DNA from: Halococcaceae archaeon
GTDB lineage: Archaea; Halobacteriota; Halobacteria; Halobacteriales; Halalkalicoccaceae
Direction: 5' to 3'
NCBI GenBank assembly: GCA_007128515.1
Contig: SKXI01000068.1
Location: 1-9,444 of the forward strand
DNA: 9,444 nt
Shown here: piece after piece, positions 1 to 5,106 of the stretch
How positions within the stretch are numbered: the stretch's first letter is position 1
Layout of the letters: each line of letters opens with the position of its first letter
Position numbers and translations under genes: made by a program
The notes under the pieces: generated by a model
Databases searched by the model: none
The model's input: only the letters and a program-made list of their open reading frames with translations
What the model was told of the DNA's origin: nothing

Positions 1-896
1 CGCTGGGCGATCTCTTCGGGCCACTCGAAGTCGCGCACCGCTTCGAGTTCGGGTTGGGGGTGGTACGCCATCGCGGCTGATCCCCAGTACATCCGGTCGA
101 GAACGCCTTCGCCACCGATCGAGAGTATCTTCGCGAGGGTCTCAGCGAACGCGCGTTCGTTGGCCGTTAGCTGGATACCGAGCGTCTCCATGTTGATATG
201 GAGGTTTGGGAATCGGGCCATCTGCCAGGCGGTCTCTTCGGTGAACGCCAAGCCGCCATGAACGAGTCCGAAATCGATTTCCGGAAAGTTCGCACAGGCG
301 TCGTCCACGTCACCGGGATGGTACGGACTACGGGGTACCGGCCCGAACGGGATCGCCTTGTGCACCTCGATGAACTCGATACCCAACGATTTGGCCTTCT
401 CGAAGACTGGATAAGCGACCGACTCGTCGTCCATGCGCCAGCCTTCGTGGAAGTCTTCACCCCAGTGAGAAGGATAGAGCTTCAATCCGACGGGATCGAC
501 GGCGTGGGCCTGTTCTTCGAGCTCCGCTTCCCAGCCCTCGCGTAGCGGGTCGATATTGGCGAACCCAAGGAACCGTTCCGGGTACTCCTCGACGGCTTCG
601 ACGCAGTTCTCGTTGGCAGTCAGTCCGTCGTGATACGCATACAGGGGAAGCGACTGGAACGTCGCCATGTCGGTGTCGCTCTCGAGAAAGAGCATGTTGG
701 CCGTCTCCTCGACGCTCCAGTTGCGGATGTACCCCTCACGTGTGACCCGATAACCGGGCGGTGAGGCTTGCTCGACCGCGCCGTAGATCATCTCGGTGAT
801 TCCGCGGGCGTGCTGTTCGTTCCGGTAGTTCGACGGTGCGAGGTTGTACGCGTGCACCACGGCGTCGAAAATGAACGTCTCTTTGAGGTCGATCAT
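1..896 (-). CDS. Amidohydrolase-2 family metal-dependent hydrolase (3'-truncated by window edge)
   Basis: The minus strand is open for 298 codons from the ATG at 896-894 to the window edge with no stop, so the C-terminus is missing. The protein begins MIDLKETFIFDAVVHAYN and follows the layout of the amidohydrolase_2 (PF04909-type) TIM-barrel family: an N-terminal strand with His15, 'VGLKLYPSHWG' with Lys139, 'EVHKAIPFGP' with His179, 'FGLVHGG' with His213, and a late 'DRMYWGSAAMAYHP' segment. Members are usually hydrolases or non-oxidative decarboxylases acting on cyclic or acyl substrates in the cytoplasm. Two positions are odd: the N-terminal HxH is HAY here, and the usual GSD near the C-terminus is GSA (Ala274), so metal binding may be altered. 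A weak TATA-like AGTATCC lies about 30 bp upstream. Base composition is lower in GC than in the genes to the right. The fold call is fairly secure; the substrate is unknown. Confidence 0.8.
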   Translation of the reverse strand, partial: MIDLKETFIFDAVVHAYNLAPSNYRNEQHARGITEMIYGAVEQASPPGYRVTREGYIRNWSVEETANMLFLESDTDMATFQSLPLYAYHDGLTANENCVEAVEEYPERFLGFANIDPLREGWEAELEEQAHAVDPVGLKLYPSHWGEDFHEGWRMDDESVAYPVFEKAKSLGIEFIEVHKAIPFGPVPRSPYHPGDVDDACANFPEIDFGLVHGGLAFTEETAWQMARFPNLHINMETLGIQLTANERAFAETLAKILSIGGEGVLDRMYWGSAAMAYHPQPELEAVRDFEWPEEIAQ

Positions 897-935
897 GGGA
901 GTTCGGTGTCTGGTTGATCGCCACGGATACTGTGT

Positions 936-947
936 CGTGTCAACACG
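936..947. repeat. Short perfect inverted repeat upstream of the amidohydrolase
   Basis: CGTGT-CA-ACACG is a perfect 5-bp inverted repeat with a 2-nt spacer, centred about 45 bp upstream of the amidohydrolase ATG and just upstream of its weak TATA-like element. The position would suit a regulator operator. At this length chance occurrence is possible. Confidence 0.3.
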
Positions 948-1049
948 CAGCGTGGCAGACCACTGTTGTCAGCACTCGACAAAGGTGTTCCGGAGCCCGC
1001 TCTCGTTCGCGGTCAGCTGTTCAAACTGGTCGCGCCGCGTCGGCACCTC

Positions 1050-1056
1050 AATTATT
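1050..1056 (+). promoter_or_regulatory. Fossil TATA-like element of the alcohol dehydrogenase remnant
   Basis: AATTATT lies about 25 bp upstream of the degenerate ACG start at 1078, the spacing expected for a haloarchaeal leaderless promoter. It stands in an otherwise GC-rich context. Whether it is still active is unknown. Confidence 0.35.
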
Positions 1057-1077
1057 GTCCATGTTGCTTTTTTCACC

Positions 1078-1209
1078 ACGCAAGCCGCGACGTGGCACGG
1101 ACAACGCGATATCAGAATCGAGGATCAAGATCCGACAACCGTCGGCCCGAACGACGTCCGCGTCGAGGTCGATACGTGTGGTATCTGTGGATCGGATCTC
1201 CACGAAATA
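1078..1209 (+). pseudogene. Remnant of zinc-dependent medium-chain alcohol dehydrogenase (5' fragment)
   Basis: Read from 1081, the plus strand encodes QAATWHGQRDIRIEDQD followed by GPNDVRVEVDTCGICGSDLH. This is the classical N-terminus of zinc-dependent medium-chain (MDR) alcohol, butanediol or threonine dehydrogenases, including the catalytic-zinc Cys in CGICGSD. Family members normally start M-[RK]-A-A-x-W-H-G; here the codon in the Met position (1078-1080) is ACG, one transition from ATG. A TATA-like AATTATT at 1050-1056 sits at the right distance for a leaderless start. Similarity ends after DLHE (about 1206), although GRQITM near 1245-1262 could be a trace of the 'xTMGHE' segment after a deletion. 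The remaining roughly 300 residues, including the Rossmann domain, are absent. It is almost certainly non-functional. It is oriented divergently from the amidohydrolase. Confidence 0.7.
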
Positions 1210-1333
1210 CACCCACCATCAATCTCGCGAACACCACCCGCAAAAGGACGACAAATTACGATGCTCACGCCCTCTCAACACAGTGACCGGGGGACCACAC
1301 TACAGGTGCTTTATTTGGAATCTACTGGTTTGC

Positions 1334-1338
1334 AAAAA
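1334..1338 (-). terminator. Oligo-T terminator of the tRNA
   Basis: Immediately after the discriminator base the minus strand reads TTTTTGC, the short T-tract that commonly ends archaeal tRNA transcripts. Confidence 0.55.
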
Positions 1339-1486
1339 TGCCCGGGGTGGGCTCCGAACCCACGATCTCCGCATGTCCCAGGTCCGACCCGGCAAGGTCG
1401 CGGGAGAGGGGAGGCTTCCAAGGCGTGCCACACCGAATCGTGAAACCCTATGAGTGCGGCGCTATGTCCAGCTAAGCCACCCGGGC
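1339..1486 (-). tRNA. tRNA-Met (CAU), elongator, intron-containing
   Basis: On the minus strand the acceptor arm GCCCGGG (1486-1480) pairs with CCCGGGC (1346-1340), followed by discriminator A at 1339. A D-arm with GCT/AGC pairing follows. The anticodon stem is CCGCA/TGCGG, the loop reads C-T-CAT-A with anticodon CAT at 1452-1450, and the T-arm is GTGGG-TTCGGAG-CCCAC. The exons (1449-1486 and 1339-1374) give a 74-nt mature tRNA; no CCA is encoded. The G1-C72 pair argues against an archaeal initiator, which normally has A1-U72. An intron after position 37 is known for elongator tRNA-Met in Haloferax volcanii, which supports elongator Met over agmatidine-modified tRNA-Ile2; the latter remains the main alternative. 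Confidence 0.93.
1375..1448 (-). other. 74-nt archaeal tRNA intron with bulge-helix-bulge
   Basis: The intron sits between tRNA positions 37 and 38. A canonical bulge-helix-bulge can be drawn. C32-T33-C34-A35 pairs with the intron's TGGG to form the 4-bp central helix. The 5' bulge is TA^G and the 3' bulge AC^A, each cut after its second base. The anticodon stem flanks one side and intron GGT/ACC the other. This is the substrate of the archaeal EndA splicing endonuclease. The intron interior is C-rich with a small GACC/GGTC hairpin. I see no clear C/D box pair. Confidence 0.88.
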
Positions 1487-1511
1487 TCGTCTGCGGGTTA
1501 TCGGCTCTCGG

Positions 1512-1518
1512 TCTTTAC
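1512..1518 (-). promoter_or_regulatory. TATA-like element of tRNA-Met
   Basis: The minus strand reads GGTAAAGAC here, putting a TAAAGA element about 28-30 bp upstream of the tRNA 5' end. That is suitable spacing for TBP/TFB recruitment, although the match to the TTTAWA-like consensus is imperfect. Confidence 0.4.
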
Positions 1519-1538
1519 CGTTCCGATTGGGCGGCGGA

Positions 1539-1545
1539 TTTATAT
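1539..1545 (+). promoter_or_regulatory. TATA box for the leaderless conserved-protein gene
   Basis: TTTATAT lies in a local AT-rich stretch. Its centre is about 27 bp upstream of the ATG at 1569, the typical spacing for a leaderless haloarchaeal mRNA starting at that codon. This decides the start of the downstream gene, because a longer frame opening at 1527 would begin upstream of this TATA box. Confidence 0.65.
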
Positions 1546-1568
1546 CGGATAAAAACAATAAGTTTCCC

Positions 1569-2642
1569 ATGGATGTCCCAGTGCTCGTCGAGGACGCGAT
1601 CGACCCGAACGGAGCGGTTACCCGAATCGACCTCGGTGGCGGCGACGAACTGTTCGTACAGGTCGAGAAGACGATCGTCCACAGGGCGGAGGGTCTGCTC
1701 AGCGACGAATCCGTCGAGGTGATCCCCCACGACGCCGAACGGGTGACCGTCGAGGAGGAACGCAAGAAGGCGACGATCACCGTCGACTGCGGGCTCGACG
1801 GCACCCACTCGCTGACGGTCCCCGCGGCGCGGCTCGACGACGCCCTCGAGGCGGTACTCGCGGGCGTGCTCGCGACGACCGGCGTGACCGATCCCGACGA
1901 GCGGACGGTCGAGGCGTTTCGCTTCAGCGAACTCACCGTGGTCGTCACGACCCACCGCCTGCTGACCCACGTCGGGGCCGCCACCTGGGACGGGGAGGCG
2001 GACGTGTTCGACTACGATCGGGTCACCGACCTGGCGTTCGAGGAGGGAAGCGTCGCGACGGAGGTCGTCCTCACACACGACGGTCGGAGGGAACGGTTCA
2101 AAGCGCCGAACGAGGCCGCCCGCGTCCTCAGGGAGCGACTGGTGGGCGCTCTCTGTACCTACCACGGCGTCGACTCGATTCCGGAGATCGACGGCGAGAG
2201 CGCCGAGGACGGCGGGACGACGAGGGCGGACCCGGCCGATCCGTTCGACTCCGCGATCGAGCCACTGACCGTCGACCCGCAACGCCTCGACGACGATCGG
2301 GGCACTTCCGGGGGGGAAAGGAAGGCGACGCGCGACGGTTCCGAGCATGAGCGGATCGAAGACGACAGCGAGCCAGGCCCGACCGCGGAACGGAACGATG
2401 ACGGCGGCGACCGGAGTGCCGAGGGGGTCGAGCGTCCGAACTCCGAACGAACCGATCCGGGTGGAAGCGTCGAAGCGCTCACCGACGCGGGCTTCGAACC
2501 GGCGGGGGTGACAAACGAGGAGCTCGCGGAGCGACTCGAGGTACTGACGACGACGGTGGAGCGACAGGCCGCGGCGATCGAGCGCCAGGAGCGACTCCTC
2601 GAGCGACTGATCGACGAGCTCAGTCGCGAGCTCGCCCGGTGA
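1569..2642 (+). CDS. Halobacterial conserved hypothetical protein with C-terminal coiled coil (DUF7115-like)
   Basis: A 357-residue acidic cytoplasmic protein of unknown function. Residues 1 to about 200 form a conserved globular part with 'GGGDELFVQVEKTIVHRAEG', 'LLSDESVEVIPHDAERVTV', 'FRFSELTVVVTTHRLL' and 'DLAFEEGSVATEVVL'. This resembles a halobacteria-restricted family that I believe is catalogued as DUF7115; the repeated short beta patterns suggest a PH-like or barrel fold, which is inference. Residues of about 205-310 are low-complexity, rich in Asp, Glu, Gly and Arg, and probably disordered. Residues of about 315-357 form a heptad-rich coiled coil (ERLEVLTTTVERQAAAIERQ), suggesting oligomerisation. 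I chose ATG 1569 over the in-frame ATG 1527 because a TATA box lies between them. The gene is divergent from the tRNA, and its 3' end overlaps the convergent DUF5830-like gene by 23 bp. Confidence 0.8.
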   Translation: MDVPVLVEDAIDPNGAVTRIDLGGGDELFVQVEKTIVHRAEGLLSDESVEVIPHDAERVTVEEERKKATITVDCGLDGTHSLTVPAARLDDALEAVLAGVLATTGVTDPDERTVEAFRFSELTVVVTTHRLLTHVGAATWDGEADVFDYDRVTDLAFEEGSVATEVVLTHDGRRERFKAPNEAARVLRERLVGALCTYHGVDSIPEIDGESAEDGGTTRADPADPFDSAIEPLTVDPQRLDDDRGTSGGERKATRDGSEHERIEDDSEPGPTAERNDDGGDRSAEGVERPNSERTDPGGSVEALTDAGFEPAGVTNEELAERLEVLTTTVERQAAAIERQERLLERLIDELSRELAR

Positions 2643-2979
2643 CGACGCGGATACAGGAGGAGCCGAACGGACCGATCTCCCCGGCCTCGAGCCTGATGAA
2701 GTGACCCGTCGAGAGCCCCGCACCACAGCGCCGGCAGGTGAACTCCCCTTCTTTCGCGACCACCTCGCTCTCGAAGCGGACGAAGGCGCCCCGGTCGGGT
2801 CTGACGATCCCTTCGTCCCTGTCGAGCAGGCCGGCCATCGCCGCCCGGTCGACGATCTCACGGGTCAGGTGCGGGTCGGTCGTGATCGTCTCGATACGAT
2901 CGACCGCCTCGGCGAGCGTGAGCGACTCGGCCTCGATCCGCCGGAGGAGTTCGACCCCGAGTTCGACCCGATCGTCCAT
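2620..2979 (-). CDS. DUF5830-like zinc-ribbon family protein
   Basis: A 119-residue protein starting MDDRVELGVELLRRIE. The first 75 or so residues look helical and winged-helix-like (SLTLAEAVDRIETITTDPHL, then EIVDRAAMAGLLDRDEG). A C-terminal part follows with 'FTCRRCGAGLSTGHFI' and 'GPFGSSCIRVVTGR', that is, a CxxC plus a later Cys as in a small zinc-binding element. This pattern matches haloarchaeal proteins annotated as DUF5830; function is unknown, and nucleic-acid binding is a guess from the zinc-ribbon and helical parts. ATG 2979 is preferred: upstream codons in this frame overlap the neighbouring small gene and are not family-like. The gene lies 47 bp downstream of the zinc-finger microprotein gene on the same strand, a likely two-gene unit. 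Its last 23 bp overlap the convergent coiled-coil gene. Confidence 0.82.
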   Translation of the reverse strand: MDDRVELGVELLRRIEAESLTLAEAVDRIETITTDPHLTREIVDRAAMAGLLDRDEGIVRPDRGAFVRFESEVVAKEGEFTCRRCGAGLSTGHFIRLEAGEIGPFGSSCIRVVTGRARD

Positions 2980-3026
2980 CGTCGGTACCGAGGACCGCGG
3001 GTGCCATGAATGGTCGTGTCCCGACG

Positions 3027-3161
3027 CTATATCCAGAAGGTGTCCCCACAGTCGTAGACCACGCCGTGGTTCGGGCAGACGTACTTGCAGTGACGGCGCT
3101 CCATCGACGCCTCGCAGAGCGGGCACGGCCGGCCCCTCGGCCCGTCGGGAGTTCCGGTCAT
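3027..3161 (-). CDS. Zinc-finger microprotein (HVO_2523-like)
   Basis: A 44-residue protein: an N-terminal Gly/Pro/Arg segment, then RPCPLCEASMERRHCKYVC, then PNHGVVYDCGDTFWI. Possible zinc ligands are Cys13/Cys16 (CPLC), Cys25/Cys29 with His24 and His32, and Cys38, so one treble-clef or ribbon-like finger fits most of the chain. The Cys/His spacing and the motif 'RRHCKYVCP.HGVVYDC' resemble a conserved haloarchaeal family of single-domain zinc-finger microproteins that I recall as the HVO_2523 family. Related haloarchaeal microproteins have been tied to stress adaptation or biofilm traits, but no function can be read from this sequence. It precedes the DUF5830-like gene by 47 bp and is probably co-transcribed with it. 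No strong Shine-Dalgarno or TATA box is visible; TCATGAT near 3187 is a weak candidate at leaderless spacing. Confidence 0.75.
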   Translation of the reverse strand: MTGTPDGPRGRPCPLCEASMERRHCKYVCPNHGVVYDCGDTFWI

Positions 3162-3284
3162 CGGTAGATCGAGGCCGGCAGCGATCATGAACGTGCCGAC
3201 GCCCGCCCCCGAACGGTCGGCGACGTGTTCGTCGGTGGAACGCTCCGACGGTGATCCCGGGAGGTGAGGTCGGTTCGACGGTTC

Positions 3285-3295
3285 AACGGATCGTT
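3285..3295. repeat. Small inverted repeat next to the transporter promoter
   Basis: AACG-GAT-CGTT is a perfect 4-bp inverted repeat with a 3-nt spacer, ending 11 bp before the TATA box at 3307. This is where activators and repressors often bind in haloarchaeal promoters. The AACG/CGTT half-site recurs in the larger repeat at 3379-3395. It is short, so chance is possible. Confidence 0.3.
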
Positions 3296-3306
3296 AACAC
3301 CGGAAC

Positions 3307-3312
3307 ATATAT
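3307..3312 (+). promoter_or_regulatory. TATA box for the BCCT transporter leader
   Basis: ATATAT within GGAACATATATGATC predicts transcription starting near 3335-3340. That gives a leader of about 145 nt before the transporter ATG at 3484, unusually long among the largely leaderless genes of this window. The short ORF at 3345 would begin only a few bases after the predicted start. Confidence 0.5.
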
Positions 3313-3344
3313 GATCCCGATCCACATCTGTGCCGTGTGCCAAC

Positions 3345-3491
3345 ATGTCTTCGTACCACGGGGCCGGGGAAGTCACTGACGTTCGGAGTGAACGTTACTC
3401 ACGAGAGAGGGTATCGGTGGCGGGGTGGGGTCGCGAGATGAACGCAATCGGGTGGTCGATCGAGCGGCGGCCGGAGGCAAACGATGGCTGA
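3345..3491 (+). CDS. Possible 48-residue leader ORF upstream of the transporter
   Basis: From ATG 3345 the plus strand reads MSSYHGAGEVTDVRSERYSR and continues to 48 residues, ending at the TGA at 3489-3491. It overlaps the transporter start (3484) by 8 bp in another frame. I recognise no family, and the sequence is basic-polar without a membrane segment. In its favour: the ATG sits close behind the predicted transcription start, and its end overlap would allow translational coupling with the transporter. Against it: an open frame of this length is common by chance in GC-rich DNA. Treat it as a candidate uORF only. Confidence 0.25.
   Translation: MSSYHGAGEVTDVRSERYSRERVSVAGWGREMNAIGWSIERRPEANDG
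3377..3397 (+). promoter_or_regulatory. Inverted repeat / hairpin in the transporter leader
   Basis: ACGTTC (3379-3384) and GAACGT (3390-3395) are perfect inverted copies separated by GGAGT. As RNA the stem extends by a G-U and a U-A pair to 8 bp (3377-3384 with 3390-3397). It sits about 40 nt inside the predicted transcript and about 90 nt before the transporter ATG. It could be a dimeric regulator operator downstream of the promoter, or an RNA hairpin affecting translation or attenuation. The loop GGAGU is Shine-Dalgarno-like. Confidence 0.45.
3473..3477 (+). promoter_or_regulatory. Shine-Dalgarno site of the BCCT transporter
   Basis: GGAGG ends 6 nt before ATG 3484. It is the clearest ribosome binding site in the window and fits a leadered mRNA. 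It fixes the transporter start; the same frame is closed upstream by a TGA at 3439-3441. Confidence 0.6.
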
Positions 3492-5106
3492 CGCCGGCGG
3501 GTCGAGGTCGTCCGAGGGCTTCCTCGAGGAGCTCGACCCGGTCGTCTTCGTCTTCGGCGCGCTGTTGACCCTGGGGGTGATCGGGACGTTCTTCGCGAGC
3601 CCGGGGACCGTCGAGAGCGCCATCGGCGTGCTGAACACGGTCTTCCTCGAGTACCTGAACTGGGCGCTCCTGGTGATCGTCTTCCTGGTCGTCCTCTTCT
3701 TGCTCTTCCTGATCGTCGGGCCCTGGGGGAAGATCACCTTCGGCGACGACTCGCCGGAGTACAGCTTCCTCTCCTTTTTCGCCATGCTCTACTCCGCCGG
3801 CTTCGCCGCGGGGGTGGTGTTCTGGGGACCGACCGAGGCGCTGTTTTACTACGACACCCCCTCGCCGCTGTTCGACGTCTCCAGCCAGTCCGGCGAGGCG
3901 ATGTCGATCGCGGTCCAGCAGACGCTCTTTCACTGGGCACTGCCCCAGCTCGCCGTGTTCACGCTCATGGGCATCGCGATCGGCTACTTCGCGTACAACT
4001 ACGAGGACGTCCCACTGCGGGTCTCCTCGGCGCTCACGCCCATCCTCGGGAGGGACAACTTGGACGGGCCGGCCGCGAAGGCGATCGACATCCTCGCCGT
4101 CTTCGCGACGATCGGCGGCGTGGCGACCTCCCTCGGTTTCATCGGCAGCCAGTTCGTCGAGGGGCTGAGCTTCCAGTGGGGGGTCGATCTCGGTGATACG
4201 GGGATCATCCTCGTCGTGACGACGATGACGTTGTTGTTCACGATCTCGATGGTGCTCGGCGTCGACAAGGGGATCCGCCGGCTCTCGAACTTCAACATGA
4301 TACTGTTCGGGGTCCTGCTCGTCGCCACGCTGCTCGTCGGGCCGACGATCTTCCTCGTCCTGCTCGGCACGCAGGCGATCGGCGGGATGATCTCGGACTT
4401 CGTCGCGATGAGCCTCTTCACCGGTGCGGGCGTCGAGGGCGGCACCGAGTGGGCGAACGCCTGGACGGTGTTCTACTGGGCGTGGGCGCTCTCGTGGTCG
4501 CCCTTTGCGGGCCTGTTCATCGCCCGGATCTCGCGCGGTCGGACGGTCCGCGAGGTCGCGTTCACCGGCATCGTCGCGACCTCCGCGGCGACGATCCCGT
4601 GGTTCGTCTCGCTCGGCGGCACCGCGATCTGGGCCCAGCACAACGACGTCGCCGACTTCGGCGCCGTGATGGCGGGCGAGGTCGGCGCGGAGGCGACCGG
4701 CTTCATCATGTTCGAGGCGTTCCCGCTCGGGACGGTCTTCATGGTCGCGTTCATGCTCCTCGTCACCACGTTCTTCATCACGTCGGCTGACTCCTCGACG
4801 CTCGCCGTCTCGATGATGACCACTGGCGGGAAGGCCAAACCCTCGAACCTGATCCGGATCTTCTGGGGGGTCGTCCTGGGGATGACCGCCGCGATCCTGA
4901 TGATCCTCGGCGGGGTCGACGCGCTTCAGTCCGCGGCGATCATCACGGGCGGCCCGTTCGCGTTCGTCTGTTTCCTCGCGATGCTCGGGCTGATCAAGGA
5001 GTTCGGGTCGAGCTACGGACGGGTCCTCCTCCAGGACGAGACGGTGCTCATCGGGAAGAGCAGGGAACGCCCGCCGGCCGATACGCTCCCCGGCGACGAC
5101 GACTAG
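3484..5106 (+). CDS. BCCT family transporter with a degenerate aromatic box
   Basis: A 540-residue polytopic membrane protein with about 12 helices and an acidic C-terminal tail, the usual BCCT size. Family marks are 'GPWGKITFGDDSPEYSFLSF', 'AGFAAGVVFWGPTEA' (TM3), 'LFHWALPQLAVF' (TM4), and the signature 'WTVFYWAWALSWSPF' followed by 'FIARISRGRTVREV' (TM8), then 'TSADSSTLAVSM'. BCCT proteins import betaine, choline, carnitine and related solutes, mostly with Na+. In BetP, Trp189, Trp194, Tyr197 and Trp374 cage the trimethylammonium group. Aligned by motif these are Trp151, Leu156, Phe159 and Ala335 here, so three of four are lost. The TM3 GMGIG segment is FAAGV. The substrate is therefore probably not a quaternary amine; ectoine fits the neighbouring M24 gene (inference). 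The gene has a leader with its own SD, and its stop overlaps that of the convergent M20D gene. Confidence 0.93.
   Translation: MADAGGSRSSEGFLEELDPVVFVFGALLTLGVIGTFFASPGTVESAIGVLNTVFLEYLNWALLVIVFLVVLFLLFLIVGPWGKITFGDDSPEYSFLSFFAMLYSAGFAAGVVFWGPTEALFYYDTPSPLFDVSSQSGEAMSIAVQQTLFHWALPQLAVFTLMGIAIGYFAYNYEDVPLRVSSALTPILGRDNLDGPAAKAIDILAVFATIGGVATSLGFIGSQFVEGLSFQWGVDLGDTGIILVVTTMTLLFTISMVLGVDKGIRRLSNFNMILFGVLLVATLLVGPTIFLVLLGTQAIGGMISDFVAMSLFTGAGVEGGTEWANAWTVFYWAWALSWSPFAGLFIARISRGRTVREVAFTGIVATSAATIPWFVSLGGTAIWAQHNDVADFGAVMAGEVGAEATGFIMFEAFPLGTVFMVAFMLLVTTFFITSADSSTLAVSMMTTGGKAKPSNLIRIFWGVVLGMTAAILMILGGVDALQSAAIITGGPFAFVCFLAMLGLIKEFGSSYGRVLLQDETVLIGKSRERPPADTLPGDDD

Larger units (their letters stand above)
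897..1338. other. Low-GC non-coding stretch with gene debris
   Basis: No intact gene is visible between the amidohydrolase start and the tRNA 3' end. The stretch contains the putative upstream region of the amidohydrolase, a short inverted repeat at 936-947, and the alcohol dehydrogenase remnant at 1078-1209. By hand count, 1021-1080 is 31/60 GC and 1201-1260 is 30/60 GC, against 43/60 in a sample of the transporter gene (4621-4680). I see nothing recognisable between about 1264 and 1333. Confidence 0.6.

Noticed and set aside
198..545. 115-codon plus-strand frame opposite the amidohydrolase
   Set aside because: Shadow of the amidohydrolase frame, which has conserved motifs and no stop to the window edge.
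844..1443. A continuous 199-codon plus-strand frame covering the alcohol dehydrogenase remnant
   Set aside because: Only 1078-1209 is protein-like. The frame begins inside the amidohydrolase gene and ends inside the tRNA, so it is not an intact gene.
1339..1486. CAU tRNA as initiator tRNA-Met
   Set aside because: It has a G1-C72 pair and a bulge-helix-bulge intron after position 37; archaeal initiators normally have A1-U72 and the haloarchaeal intron is known for the elongator.
3185..3376. 63-codon minus-strand frame upstream of the zinc-finger microprotein
   Set aside because: No family likeness and no promoter at its start; it is antisense to the transporter promoter and leader.
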